Assembly (NCBI RefSeq): GCF_030538755.1
Contig: NZ_JAUNTJ010000017.1
Location: forward strand, 1 to 64,000
DNA length: 64,000 nucleotides
Direction of reading: 5' to 3'
DNA from: Paracoccus sp. (in: a-proteobacteria)
GTDB lineage: Bacteria; Pseudomonadota; Alphaproteobacteria; Rhodobacterales; Rhodobacteraceae
The number at the start of each line of letters is the position of its first letter. Positions within the stretch are counted from its first letter, which is position 1. A program made the position numbers and the translations under genes. The notes under the pieces are model-generated. The model was not told where the DNA came from. It saw nothing but the letters and a program-made list of their open reading frames with translations, and searched no databases. This document shows positions 25,624 to 34,387 of the stretch, piece by piece.

Positions 25624-27360
25624 ATGACAGATCCGAAAAATCCCAATTCAGCCCGCAAGGGCCGCCCCGGAGACAGCAGATACGAAAGGCCGATTCTCAG
25701 TGGCTACCCTGAAATGGTGCCGCAGGATAGCGATGGGACCGACCCGATCCCCCAGCCGGAAGGCCCGACTGAGATCATCGAGACCGATTACACCATCGGT
25801 CAGGACAATATCGAAAAGCGCGACGCTGCGATCCCTTTCGACATTCACAACCCCGTTTTCGGCACCTCGGCGGCGGCCATCGTGATTTTCACCGTGCTGA
25901 CGCTGATGTTCCCCGCACAGGCCGAACCGTTTTTCACCGGGATGCGCAACTGGCTGACCGGCAATCTGGACTGGTTTTTCCTGATGTCGGGCAACATTTT
26001 CGTGCTGGTCTGCCTGTATCTGGTCGTATCGCCCCTGGGCAAGATCCGCCTTGGCGGCCCCGAGGCGACGCCCGATTTTTCCCTTGGCGCGTGGTTTTCG
26101 ATGTTGTTCGCCGCCGGGATGGGCATCGGCCTGATGTTCTATGGCGTGTCCGAACCGATCAGCCATTTCGAGGCTGCCTTCGCCGGGCCGACCTATGAAA
26201 ACGGTGTGCGCACCGACTGGGCGCCGCTGGGCGCTGCCGCGGGCGACGAAATGGCCGCGCGGCGTCTGGGGATGGCCGCGACCATCTATCATTGGGCGCT
26301 GCATCCTTGGGCGATTTATGCCGTTGTTGCGCTGGCGCTTGGTATCTTCAGCTATAACAAGGGCTTGCCGCTGACGATGCGCAGCGTGTTCTATCCCATC
26401 TTTGGCGACCGCATCTGGGGCTGGCCGGGGCATGTGATCGACATTCTTGCCGTGTTTGCCACGATCTTCGGCCTGGCCACCTCGCTGGGCTTTGGCGCAG
26501 AGCAGGCAACGGCGGGGCTGAACTTCCTGTTCGGCTGGTCCAATTCGACCACGGCCAAGGTGGTGCTGATCGTCGTCATCACGCTGATCGCAATGGTTTC
26601 GGTCATCACCGGCGTGGAAAAGGGCGTCAAGCTGCTGTCCGAATTCAACATGGCGCTGGCGGTGCTGCTGTTGTTCTTTGTGATCTTTGCCGGGCAGACG
26701 ATGACGATCTTCACTGGCTTCTTTGGCAATCTGGGCGCCTACGCGCGCGAGCTGATCCCGCTGTCCAACCCCTTTGGGCGCGATGACAACAACTTCCGCG
26801 AGGGGTGGACGGCTTTTTACTGGGCCTGGTGGATCAGTTGGTCGCCCTTCGTCGGCATGTTCGTCGCGCGTGTGTCGCGTGGCCGCACCGTGCGCCAGTT
26901 GCTGATGGCGGTGCTGATCGTGCCCTCGCTGGTCTGTGTGCTGTGGATGACGGCCATGGGCGGCACCGCGATCACCCAGACGCTGGCCGGATTTACCGGC
27001 ATCAGCGAGGCAGGGCTGGAACTCAAGCTGTTCCAGATGCTGTCGCAACTGCCGATGACGCAGATCACCAGTTTTGTGGGCATCGTTCTGGTGTTGGTGT
27101 TCTTCATCACCTCGTCCGATTCCGGCTCGCTGGTGATCGACACCATCGCATCGGGCGGCAAGATCAACTCGCCGGTTCCGCAGCGGGTGTTCTGGTGCAC
27201 GATCGAGGGGCTGGTCGCGATTGCGCTGATGGTCGGCGGTGGTCTGGGGGCGTTGCAGGCGATGGCCGTGTCCACCGGGCTGCCCTTTACCATCGTGCTG
27301 CTGGGTGCAGTCTGGGCCATCATCAAGGGGCTTCAGGGCGAGCAGCGTGAACTTGCCTGA
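25624..27360 (+). CDS. BCCT-family transporter
   Basis: A 578-residue membrane protein of the betaine/carnitine/choline transporter family with about 12 helices and a hydrophilic N-terminus of ~75 residues. Diagnostic motifs are GMGIGLMFYGVSEP and the Trp-rich FYWAWWISWSPFVGMFVARVS. BCCT proteins take up quaternary ammonium or sulfonium osmolytes with Na+ or H+. The substrate cannot be read from the sequence. No betaine catabolic genes are adjacent. The start has GAAAGGAAAGAGG upstream. Confidence 0.92.
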   Translation: MTDPKNPNSARKGRPGDSRYERPILSGYPEMVPQDSDGTDPIPQPEGPTEIIETDYTIGQDNIEKRDAAIPFDIHNPVFGTSAAAIVIFTVLTLMFPAQAEPFFTGMRNWLTGNLDWFFLMSGNIFVLVCLYLVVSPLGKIRLGGPEATPDFSLGAWFSMLFAAGMGIGLMFYGVSEPISHFEAAFAGPTYENGVRTDWAPLGAAAGDEMAARRLGMAATIYHWALHPWAIYAVVALALGIFSYNKGLPLTMRSVFYPIFGDRIWGWPGHVIDILAVFATIFGLATSLGFGAEQATAGLNFLFGWSNSTTAKVVLIVVITLIAMVSVITGVEKGVKLLSEFNMALAVLLLFFVIFAGQTMTIFTGFFGNLGAYARELIPLSNPFGRDDNNFREGWTAFYWAWWISWSPFVGMFVARVSRGRTVRQLLMAVLIVPSLVCVLWMTAMGGTAITQTLAGFTGISEAGLELKLFQMLSQLPMTQITSFVGIVLVLVFFITSSDSGSLVIDTIASGGKINSPVPQRVFWCTIEGLVAIALMVGGGLGALQAMAVSTGLPFTIVLLGAVWAIIKGLQGEQRELA

Positions 27361-27369
27361 TACCGGCCC

Positions 27370-27395
27370 GGACGGGCGCCATGTCGCGCCCGTCC
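27370..27395 (+). terminator. stem-loop terminator candidate after BCCT gene
   Basis: GGACGGGCGC / GCGCCCGTCC, a perfect 10-bp stem with a 6-base loop, starting 10 bases after the transporter stop and followed by TTGTC. It is probably the transporter's terminator, though the T-run is weak. Confidence 0.6.
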
Positions 27396-27404
27396 TTGTC
27401 AGCG

Positions 27405-27427
27405 CGGGTTTTGAGTGTCAAAACCCG
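27405..27427. promoter_or_regulatory. palindrome upstream of the zauP-like gene
   Basis: CGGGTTTTGA-GTG-TCAAAACCCG is a perfect 10-bp inverted repeat, 25 bases before the next start codon. It could be an operator or a second terminator arm; position so close to the start favours a regulatory role for the zauP-zapA pair. Confidence 0.4.
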
Positions 27428-27452
27428 TTCTGACACGACAAAGGACAAGCGG

Positions 27453-27923
27453 ATGAGCGACATAGCCACAGCCGAACGCCGTCTTAGTGCGGCGCTGGAC
27501 CGGATCGACTATCTGCTGGAAACAGGCCGCCTGCGCGGGGCCGCCCCCGCCGCGCCCGATCCCGTGACCGCCGATCCCGATCTGGCCGCGCGTCTGGATG
27601 CGGCATTGGCCGATAACGAGCGCCTGTCACAAGAACTGGCCAAGGCGCTTGCGCAACCCTCTGCGCCTGACGTCGATGAACGGCTGCATGACGCAGGCGC
27701 CGAAATCGCCCGCCTTGCTGCCGCGAACGAAGAACTGGCCGCCGCCAACCGCGCCCTGATCGAGGCGCAGCCGGGCGAAAACAGCGATCAGGCCAGCATC
27801 GCCGCGTTAGAGGCGGAAATTCAGGCCCTGCGCGCCGCGCGCGAGGCTGAAATCGCCCAGCTTGGCGACATCATGGCAGAACTGGAACGCCTGCTGGGCG
27901 CAAAAACCGGCGAAAGGGGCTGA
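27453..27923 (+). CDS. zauP: coiled-coil protein upstream of ZapA (ZauP-like)
   Basis: A 156-residue cytosolic protein, mostly predicted coiled coil, rich in Ala, Glu and Leu. It sits three bases upstream of zapA. In Caulobacter the gene upstream of zapA encodes ZauP, a coiled-coil partner that acts with ZapA to focus the Z ring. Position and architecture match; sequence similarity of coiled coils is not decisive, so the name is an inference from context. ATG at 27453 has GGA upstream. Confidence 0.6.
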   Translation: MSDIATAERRLSAALDRIDYLLETGRLRGAAPAAPDPVTADPDLAARLDAALADNERLSQELAKALAQPSAPDVDERLHDAGAEIARLAAANEELAAANRALIEAQPGENSDQASIAALEAEIQALRAAREAEIAQLGDIMAELERLLGAKTGERG

Positions 27924-27925
27924 TT

Positions 27926-28285
27926 ATGGCAGAGGTCACATTCACCATCGGTCAGCGCGACTACACTCTGGCGGCGCAGGACGGCGAAGAAAAACTGCTG
28001 CGCCGCGCCGCCGCCATGCTGGATACCGAAGCCCAGCAGATTCTGTCGCAGGCCGGCAGGATGCCCGAACCGCGCCTGCTGCTGCTGGCTGGCCTGATGC
28101 TGGCCGACCGCACCGCGCAATTCGAAGACCGCGCCGACAAGGCTGAACGGGAACTGAACCGCCTCAAGGCGCACCCCGAACGGGTGGAAATTCCCGTCAT
28201 CCCCGCCGATCTGCACGAGGCGATGAACGAACTTGCCGCCCGCGCCGAAGCCTTGGCCGATCGCATCGAAGACGATACCCCCTGA
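27926..28285 (+). CDS. zapA: cell division protein ZapA
   Basis: A 119-residue Z-ring-associated protein. The globular N-terminus (VTFTIGQRDYTLAAQDGEEKLLRRAAAMLD) matches the ZapA fold that binds FtsZ, and the C-terminal half is a helix suited to the tetrameric coiled coil. It follows the ZauP-like gene by two bases, so both are made together. A repeat lies just downstream before convergent valS. Confidence 0.85.
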   Translation: MAEVTFTIGQRDYTLAAQDGEEKLLRRAAAMLDTEAQQILSQAGRMPEPRLLLLAGLMLADRTAQFEDRADKAERELNRLKAHPERVEIPVIPADLHEAMNELAARAEALADRIEDDTP

Positions 28286-28296
28286 CCAGCAGGCGT

Positions 28297-28337
28297 CTTT
28301 CGTTTCTAAATATCCCCGCCGGAGGCTCCGGCAGGGA
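28297..28337 (-). repeat. intergenic repeat, family A (divergent copy)
   Basis: Read on the minus strand: a short hairpin GCCGGAG/CTCCGGC, then GCCTCCGGCGGGGATATTTA and a degenerate ...ACGAAAG tail. The first 20 bases are identical to the repeat at 4.9 kb. It lies between convergent zapA and valS. Confidence 0.6.
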
Positions 28338-28415
28338 CGTCCTCACACCGTTGCAGATGGCAGAGCTGCGGCGCAAACCCGTCGCCACGGAGAAACGCCC
28401 CCGCCCCCCCTCAAA

Positions 28416-31400
28416 TCACATCGCGGCCAGTTGTGCCAAGGCCGCGCGGGTGCGGGCGATGTCATCCTCCAGCGTGGACAGCTTGGCGCGGGTTTCCTCG
28501 ATCACCTCGGCATCGGCGTTTTCGACGAAGCGCGGGTTCGACAGCCGCCCGCGCAATCCGCCCGCATCCTTTTCCGCCTTGGCTACCGATTTTTCCAGCC
28601 GCGCGGTTTCCACGTCCACGTCGATCAGATCGCCAATCGGCAGCGCGAAAGACGCCCCCGCCACCGCCACCGCGATGGTGCCCCTGGCTGCTGCGCCATC
28701 GGCAGGCGGGTTCACGCGGGCCAGCCGCCCGATCAGCGGAGCGTTGGCGGCCAGCGCGGCACGGGCGGCGGCGTCCGCCTGCGTCACGATCAGGTCCAGC
28801 TTTGCACCGGCGGGAACACCCATCTGCGCGCGGGCCGAGCGCACCGCCTCGATCAGCGAAATCACCCAGTTCATCTGCCGGTCAGCATCGGCGTCGATCA
28901 GTTCCGCGCCGTATTCGGGCCAGTCGCCATGCACCAGCATCCCCGTGCGGTCGCCGGTCAGCGCCCACAGTTCTTCGGTGACAAAGGGCATGATCGGATG
29001 CAGCAGCGTATAGCACTGATCCAGCACCCACCCCATCGTGGCGCGGGTTTCATCGGCACATTCGCCATCGAACAGAGGCTTGGCGAATTCCACATACCAA
29101 TCGCAGACCTTGCCCCAGACAAAGGCATAAAGCCCGGTCGCCGCATCGTTAAAGCGATAGCCGGTCAGCGCCTCATCCGTGGCCATACGAATGCGCGCCA
29201 CTTCGCCGATGATCCAGCGGTTCACGGTATGCGCAGGCTCGGGCCGCGCCCCGCCGCCGCGCACGCCGTTCATTTCGGCAAAGCGGGTGGCGTTCCACAG
29301 CTTGGTCACAAAGTTGCGGTTCGCCTCGACATGCTTTGGCCCCAGCTTGGGGTCGCGGCCCATCGCGGCCATGCTGGTCAGGGTGAATCGCAGCGCGTCG
29401 GCGCCGAAATCGTCGATCAGGGTCAGCGGGTCGATGACGTTGCCCTTCGACTTGGACATCTTCGCGCCCTTTTCGTCGCGCACCAGCCCGTGAACATAGA
29501 CGGTGCGGAAGGGCACATCGCCCGCAACCTCCAGCTGCATCATCATCATCCGGGCGACCCAGAAAAAGATGATGTCAAAGCCCGTGACCAGAACATCGGT
29601 CGGGAAATAGCGGCGCAGTTCCGGCGTATCCTCGGGCCAGCCAAGGGTGCCCAGCGGCCACAGCCCCGACGAAAACCATGTGTCCAGCACGTCCGGGTCA
29701 CGCCAGACGGGATAGACCAGATGCGTCGGGTCTTGCGTCAGGTTGTAATCGGCCAGCGCACGGGCCAGCGTTTCCACGGCCTGATGGCGGTTCTCGACCT
29801 CGACCACGCGGCTGATTTCCAGCGGCTGCGGCAAACCGGCGATGGCATCGCGGAACAGTTCGGTCACGCCCTCGAAACTGGCGGCGGCGCGGTGCAATTC
29901 GCCGCGATCCACCAACCCATCGACCAGCAAGCGGAACAGTTCCACCTCATCCAGCGCGCCGTCGCCCTCATCATCGGCAAAGCCTTCGGCCGACAGATCA
30001 AGACCATACCATACCGGGATCTGATGCCCCCACCACAATTGGCGGGAAATCGTCCACGGCTCGATATTTTCCAGCCAGTTAAAGTAAACCTTCTTGTGCT
30101 GTTCCGGCAAAATCTCGGTCCGGCCATCGCGCACGGCGTCCAGCGCGGGGCCGACGATCCGCTGTGTATCGACGAACCACTGATCGGTCAGCATGGGTTC
30201 AATCACCACGCCGGACCGGTCGCCAAAGGGCTGCATGATCGGTTTGGCATCGACCAGTGCGCGGCGTTCCAGATGCTCGGCCCCGGTTTCCTTGTCGATG
30301 GATTTGTGCAGATAGGTGACGGCCAGCCCCTCGGCGGTGATCTGGTCGATCACCACGGCGCGGGCGTCCATCCGGTCCAGCCCGCGCAGTTCCTCGGGCA
30401 CAAGGTTCACGTTCGACACATCGCCCACATCCTCGCCCCGCGCCGCGCGGCTGGCGATCTCGGCGCTTTCGTCATAGGGCAGACCATCGCGCCGCATCGC
30501 GCCCTTGGTATCCATCAGCGCATACAGCGGGATGTTGTTGCGCATCGCCACGCCGTAATCGTTGAAATCATGCGCGCCGGTGATTTTCACCGCGCCCGAG
30601 CCGAAATCGGGGTCGGGGTATTCATCGGTAATGATCGGGATCAGACGGCGAAGCTCTTTTGGCCCGACCGGAATCTCCACCAGCTTGCCGACGATAGGGG
30701 CATAGCGCGCGTCGTCGGGGTGAACCGCCACCGCGCCATCGCCCAGCATGGTTTCGGGCCGCGTCGTGGCGATGGCGATATAGTCGCGCACCTCGCGCAG
30801 GGTCACATTCCCGTCGGCGTCACGCTCGACATATTCATAGGTCTCGCCACCGGCCAGAGGGTATTTGAAATGCCACATATGGCCGGGGGTCTCGCGGTTC
30901 TCGACCTCCAGATCGGAAATGGCGGTCTCAAAATGCGGGTCCCAGTTCACCAGCCGCTTGCCGCGATAAATGATGCCCTTGTTATACAGATCGACAAAGA
31001 CGCGGATCACCGCATCGTGGAAATTGCCGTCCTCGCCCGCAGGCGCGCCGGGCGCACCCGACATGGTAAAGGCATTGCGCGACCAGTCGCAGCTTGCCCC
31101 CAGCCGTTTCAGCTGATTGATGATCGTGCCGCCGGATTCCTGCTTCCACGCCCAGACTTTTTGCAAAAACGCTTCGCGCCCGATGTCGCGGCGGCCCGGC
31201 TGACCGGCTTGGGCCATCTGCCGTTCCACCACCATCTGCGTCGCAATTCCCGCATGGTCCTGACCCGGTTGCCACAGCGTGTCAAAGCCGCGCATCCGGT
31301 GCCAGCGCACCAGAATATCTTGCAGCGTATTGTTCAGCGCGTGGCCGATATGCAGGCTGCCGGTGACATTGGGCGGCGGGATCATGACCGTAAAGGTCTC

Positions 31401-31505
31401 GGCCCGCCGCACATTGGCCCCGGCGGCAAAGGCCCCGCTGCGTTCCCATTCGGCGGCGATCCGCTGTTCAGCGGTCTTGGCGTCGAAGCTTTTGTCCATG
31501 CTCAT
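28416..31505 (-). CDS. valS: valyl-tRNA synthetase
   Basis: A 1029-residue class I aminoacyl-tRNA synthetase that charges tRNA-Val. HIGH motif at residues 52-55 ([11 protein letters not shown]) and KMSKS near residue 683 ([15 protein letters not shown]) are intact. The CP1 editing domain (about 200-400) and the anticodon-binding region ([28 protein letters not shown]) are recognisable. The C-terminal coiled coil ([24 protein letters not shown]) is the usual tRNA-contacting arm. The complementary strand carries a very long open frame that is only a shadow of this gene. Confidence 0.98.
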   Translation of the reverse strand: MSMDKSFDAKTAEQRIAAEWERSGAFAAGANVRRAETFTVMIPPPNVTGSLHIGHALNNTLQDILVRWHRMRGFDTLWQPGQDHAGIATQMVVERQMAQAGQPGRRDIGREAFLQKVWAWKQESGGTIINQLKRLGASCDWSRNAFTMSGAPGAPAGEDGNFHDAVIRVFVDLYNKGIIYRGKRLVNWDPHFETAISDLEVENRETPGHMWHFKYPLAGGETYEYVERDADGNVTLREVRDYIAIATTRPETMLGDGAVAVHPDDARYAPIVGKLVEIPVGPKELRRLIPIITDEYPDPDFGSGAVKITGAHDFNDYGVAMRNNIPLYALMDTKGAMRRDGLPYDESAEIASRAARGEDVGDVSNVNLVPEELRGLDRMDARAVVIDQITAEGLAVTYLHKSIDKETGAEHLERRALVDAKPIMQPFGDRSGVVIEPMLTDQWFVDTQRIVGPALDAVRDGRTEILPEQHKKVYFNWLENIEPWTISRQLWWGHQIPVWYGLDLSAEGFADDEGDGALDEVELFRLLVDGLVDRGELHRAAASFEGVTELFRDAIAGLPQPLEISRVVEVENRHQAVETLARALADYNLTQDPTHLVYPVWRDPDVLDTWFSSGLWPLGTLGWPEDTPELRRYFPTDVLVTGFDIIFFWVARMMMMQLEVAGDVPFRTVYVHGLVRDEKGAKMSKSKGNVIDPLTLIDDFGADALRFTLTSMAAMGRDPKLGPKHVEANRNFVTKLWNATRFAEMNGVRGGGARPEPAHTVNRWIIGEVARIRMATDEALTGYRFNDAATGLYAFVWGKVCDWYVEFAKPLFDGECADETRATMGWVLDQCYTLLHPIMPFVTEELWALTGDRTGMLVHGDWPEYGAELIDADADRQMNWVISLIEAVRSARAQMGVPAGAKLDLIVTQADAAARAALAANAPLIGRLARVNPPADGAAARGTIAVAVAGASFALPIGDLIDVDVETARLEKSVAKAEKDAGGLRGRLSNPRFVENADAEVIEETRAKLSTLEDDIARTRAALAQLAAM

Positions 31506-31624
31506 CGGTCATCCCCTTGCTTGGCCATTGGATTAACGGCTGGCGCGGGGAAGGCCAAGGGCGATCAGCGCAGACGGGGCCTGTCAGGGCTTTCAGTCAG
31601 CGGCTCCGCCCCTGGCGCGAAAAA

Positions 31625-31648
31625 CGCTTCCTGTTTGCCCAAATACGC
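31625..31648 (-). repeat. intergenic repeat, family B
   Basis: Reverse-oriented copy (CGCTTCCTGTTTGCCCAAAT then ACGC), matching 6657-6680 and 13587-13610. It lies between valS and the VOC-family gene. Confidence 0.6.
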
Positions 31649-31673
31649 ACCTTCGGGCACAACCTCGCCCCGT

Positions 31674-32453
31674 TCAGCGAGGCCCGACCACCGCAAACCA
31701 CGCGCCCTGCGGGTCTTGCGCGATGGCGATCCAGGCGCCGCCGGGCACCTCGGTCGGGCCGTGATGCAGGCGGCCGCCTGCCGATTTGATCCGCTCGATA
31801 GCGGCTTCGGTGCCCTCGACGCCGAAATAGGGCAGCCAGTTCGGCACCGGCGCATCGCCAAGCCCCATGATCGCCCCAATATCGCGGCCATCGCGGCGGA
31901 CAAGCTGATAGGTGCCCATTTCGCCCATGTCCATCGCCTCGCCCTTGGTCCAGCCGAAATGGCGGGCATAGAACGCGCAGCCCGCCTCGGGGTCCGTGGT
32001 CATCAGCTCGTTCCAATTAGCATGGCCGGTCTTCGACTGATCGAACGACCCCGACGCTTCGGCCTTGGCGATCTCGTCGGCGGTCATCTGCGACATATCG
32101 GGTTGCAAAATGCCAAAGCGGGCACCCTGCGGATCGGCGATGACGGCATAATGGCCGGTTCCGGGCACTTCGTCCGGGCCGGACAAGATATTGGCTCCGT
32201 CCCGCTGCATGGCCGCGCAGGTCGCGGCGCAATCATCGACGGCGAAGCAGATCAGCCAATGCGGCGGCAAATCGCCGGGATTCGCGGTCAGCCCCGCAAT
32301 CATCACATCATCCGCCTTGGCCAAGGTATAATCAAGTCCCGGCATATCGGCCGCGATGGTTTGCCACCCCAGAACTGCCGCATAAAATCGCCCTGCCTCG
32401 GACGGGTTGCTGGTGTTCAGCTCATACCAGCAGGGATTGCCTTGATAGCTCAT
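31674..32453 (-). CDS. two-domain VOC (glyoxalase-like) protein
   Basis: A 259-residue protein of two vicinal-oxygen-chelate domains in tandem (about 1-120 and 130-259). Each begins with a typical strand-helix unit (PCWYELNTSNPSEAGRFYAAVLGW and ANWNELMTTDPEAGCAFYARHFGW) and ends with an AIADPQG/AIAQDPQG motif. Such tandem proteins are often annotated as glyoxalase/bleomycin resistance or hydroxylase-like, but substrates are unknown. Start at 32453 matches the first domain. Confidence 0.85.
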   Translation of the reverse strand: MSYQGNPCWYELNTSNPSEAGRFYAAVLGWQTIAADMPGLDYTLAKADDVMIAGLTANPGDLPPHWLICFAVDDCAATCAAMQRDGANILSGPDEVPGTGHYAVIADPQGARFGILQPDMSQMTADEIAKAEASGSFDQSKTGHANWNELMTTDPEAGCAFYARHFGWTKGEAMDMGEMGTYQLVRRDGRDIGAIMGLGDAPVPNWLPYFGVEGTEAAIERIKSAGGRLHHGPTEVPGGAWIAIAQDPQGAWFAVVGPR

Positions 32454-32570
32454 GGTTCGTCCTTTCAGGTATTGCGGTTGTGAAACCGGGGCAAGGCCGC
32501 GCCGGTTCCCCTGAAAAGAAGGTGCCAGTTGCAGTCTTGAAAAGCAAACATTGGTCTGAAAAGACAACGG

Positions 32571-32612
32571 AAGCGGCCAGGCCCTGCAATAACGCAGGCT
32601 GTCTGGCCGCTT
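32571..32612 (-). terminator. long stem-loop downstream of the Lrp-type regulator
   Basis: AAGCGGCCAG / CTGGCCGCTT outer 10-bp stem and CCTGC / GCAGG inner stem separated by a small bulge. On the minus strand it is followed by CCGTTGTCTTTT, so it probably ends the regulator transcript before the VOC gene. Confidence 0.6.
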
Positions 32613-32638
32613 ATGTGCTGATGTCCGTTTCCGCCGCC

Positions 32639-33070
32639 TCAGGTCGCGCGATCCAGCTTGGTGGACAGGTGAATCAGGCTTTCGGATGACCGCACCCCCT
32701 CGATCCCGCCGATCCGGTCCAGCACGTCATCCAGTTCCGAGGTCGAGGCGCAGGCCAGTTGCAGCAGCAGATCGACCCGCCCGCTGGTCGAGTGGATGCG
32801 CTCGACCTGCTGGATCGCGCGCAGCCGGGTCAGCACGGCGGGCAGCGTGCGCGGCTCGATCGCGATCAGCACGGTGGTGCGGATGTGACCGGCGCGCGCG
32901 GCCTCGCCCAGGCGCAGGGTATAGCCGGCGATGGTGCCGCTGGATTCCAGCCGCTCCAGCCGGGCCTGAACCGTGGACCGCGCCACGCGCAGCTTGCGCG
33001 CCAGCACTGCGACGGAAATGCGGGCATCTTGCGACAGTTGTGTCAGGATGTTGCGGTCAAGATCATCCAT
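32639..33070 (-). CDS. Lrp/AsnC-family transcriptional regulator
   Basis: A 143-residue feast/famine regulator. N-terminal helix-turn-helix (LDRNILTQLSQDARISVAVLARKLRVARSTVQARLERL) is followed by the RAM ligand-binding/oligomerisation domain. It diverges from the ornithine-decarboxylase-like gene; the shared 127-base spacer contains spaced direct repeats, making control of that gene likely. Ligand probably an amino acid, by analogy only. Confidence 0.92.
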   Translation of the reverse strand: MDDLDRNILTQLSQDARISVAVLARKLRVARSTVQARLERLESSGTIAGYTLRLGEAARAGHIRTTVLIAIEPRTLPAVLTRLRAIQQVERIHSTSGRVDLLLQLACASTSELDDVLDRIGGIEGVRSSESLIHLSTKLDRAT

Positions 33071-33118
33071 GGCGACTCCACTTCAACGGAATTTTCGGCA
33101 GAATAACCGGATTTTTCG

Positions 33119-33151
33119 ATGAAATCACGCTTTTCAATGATGAAATCAGGC
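33119..33151. promoter_or_regulatory. direct repeat in the Lrp/decarboxylase divergent promoter
   Basis: ATGAAATCACGC (33119-33130) and ATGAAATCAGGC (33140-33151) repeat with a 21-bp period, two helical turns. This arrangement suits cooperative binding by an oligomeric regulator such as the neighbouring Lrp-type protein. Confidence 0.45.
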
Positions 33152-33197
33152 GGCATATGGCGCATCTTTCTGGCTTTGGAACATGGAAGGGCCACGC

Positions 33198-34352
33198 ATG
33201 GGACAGAACAAGACCGTCTGGGATAACCCCGCCGACCTGATCCGCAACATGCAGCCGGAAAATCCGGTCATGGCCTTTGCGCCGACCCTGCTGCAAGACA
33301 GGGCGCGGCGGTTTATCACCGGATTTCCGGGGCTTGTGACCTATGCTGTCAAATCGAACCCCGAAGAAGTGGTGATCCAGAATCTGGTCGCCGCCGGGCT
33401 GCGCGGCTTTGATGTGGCCTCGCCTGCGGAAATCGGCCTGATCGGGCGGCTGGCTCCGGGTGCGGCGCGGCATTACCACAACCCCGTGCGCTCGGTCGCG
33501 GAAATTGCCCATGCGGTGGGGGCGGGGATTCTGGCGTGGTCGGTGGACAGCCGGTCCGAACTGGACAAGCTGTTCGCACAGGTGCCGGTGTCGGTCGATG
33601 GCGCGGGCGTGGAAATTTCGCCCCGCTTCAAGCTGCCGGTTCTGGGGGCAGCCTATGATTTCGGCTCGAAATTCGGGGCCACGCCGGAACTGGCGGCCGA
33701 GCTGCTGCGGGCGGTGGCGGATCGCGGCTATACGCCCTCGCTGACCTTCCACCCCGGCACGCAATGTGTCGATCCGGGCGCGTGGGAAAGCTATATCCGG
33801 GTTGCGCGGGAAATTTGCGATGCGGCGGACGTGCGCGCCGTGCGGCTGAACGTGGGCGGCGGTTTTCCCTCTTACCGCGTGCATGGCGTCGAACCCGAGC
33901 TTGAGTCGATCTTTGACCGCATCGGTTCCGTCACGGCCGAGGTGTTCGGCACCGACGCCCCGCAACTGGTGTGCGAGCCGGGCCGCGCCCTGTGCGCCGA
34001 TGCGTTTTCGCTGATCGCGCGGGTCAAGGCGGTGCGCGACGGCACCAACGTATTCCTGAACGATGGCGTTTATGGCGGCCTGACCGAACTGCCCATCATC
34101 GGCAACCTTGACCGGATCGAGGTGCTGGCCCCCGATGGCTCCCCGCGCGGGGCCGAGGTGCATGGCCGGGTGATTTTCGGCCCGACCTGCGATTCGGTGG
34201 ACCGCCTGCCCGGCGAGTTGAGCCTGCCGAACGATATTGCCGAAGGGGATTACGTCATTTTTCACGGTGCGGGTGCCTATTCGACGGTGACGAACACGCG
34301 TTTCAACGGCTTTGGCCTGATGACCCACGCGACCGTGATGGCATTGGACTAA
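33198..34352 (+). CDS. group IV PLP decarboxylase (ornithine/lysine decarboxylase-like)
   Basis: A 384-residue alanine-racemase-fold decarboxylase. The PLP lysine is Lys52 in LVTYAVKSNP, followed by GLRGFDVASPAEIGLI. The substrate-contact motif GPTCDSVDRL and the FHGAGAYSTVTNTRFNGF region near the end are typical of ornithine decarboxylase. It would make putrescine from ornithine, or cadaverine from lysine. The ATG at 33198 has GAAGGG six bases upstream and is preferred over 33183. Divergent regulator of the Lrp family. Confidence 0.87.
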   Translation: MGQNKTVWDNPADLIRNMQPENPVMAFAPTLLQDRARRFITGFPGLVTYAVKSNPEEVVIQNLVAAGLRGFDVASPAEIGLIGRLAPGAARHYHNPVRSVAEIAHAVGAGILAWSVDSRSELDKLFAQVPVSVDGAGVEISPRFKLPVLGAAYDFGSKFGATPELAAELLRAVADRGYTPSLTFHPGTQCVDPGAWESYIRVAREICDAADVRAVRLNVGGGFPSYRVHGVEPELESIFDRIGSVTAEVFGTDAPQLVCEPGRALCADAFSLIARVKAVRDGTNVFLNDGVYGGLTELPIIGNLDRIEVLAPDGSPRGAEVHGRVIFGPTCDSVDRLPGELSLPNDIAEGDYVIFHGAGAYSTVTNTRFNGFGLMTHATVMALD

Positions 34353-34387
34353 CCCTTTTGTAATCAGGCTGTGCTAGGACACGGGGC

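Noticed and set aside
28286-28415. Possible 6S RNA downstream of zapA
   Set aside because: The gap is only 130 bases and is explained by a repeat copy; no large open-bubble hairpin is visible.
28233-32483. A 1416-codon open frame on the + strand
   Set aside because: It is antisense to valS and the VOC gene, has no domain pattern, and reflects third-position GC bias.
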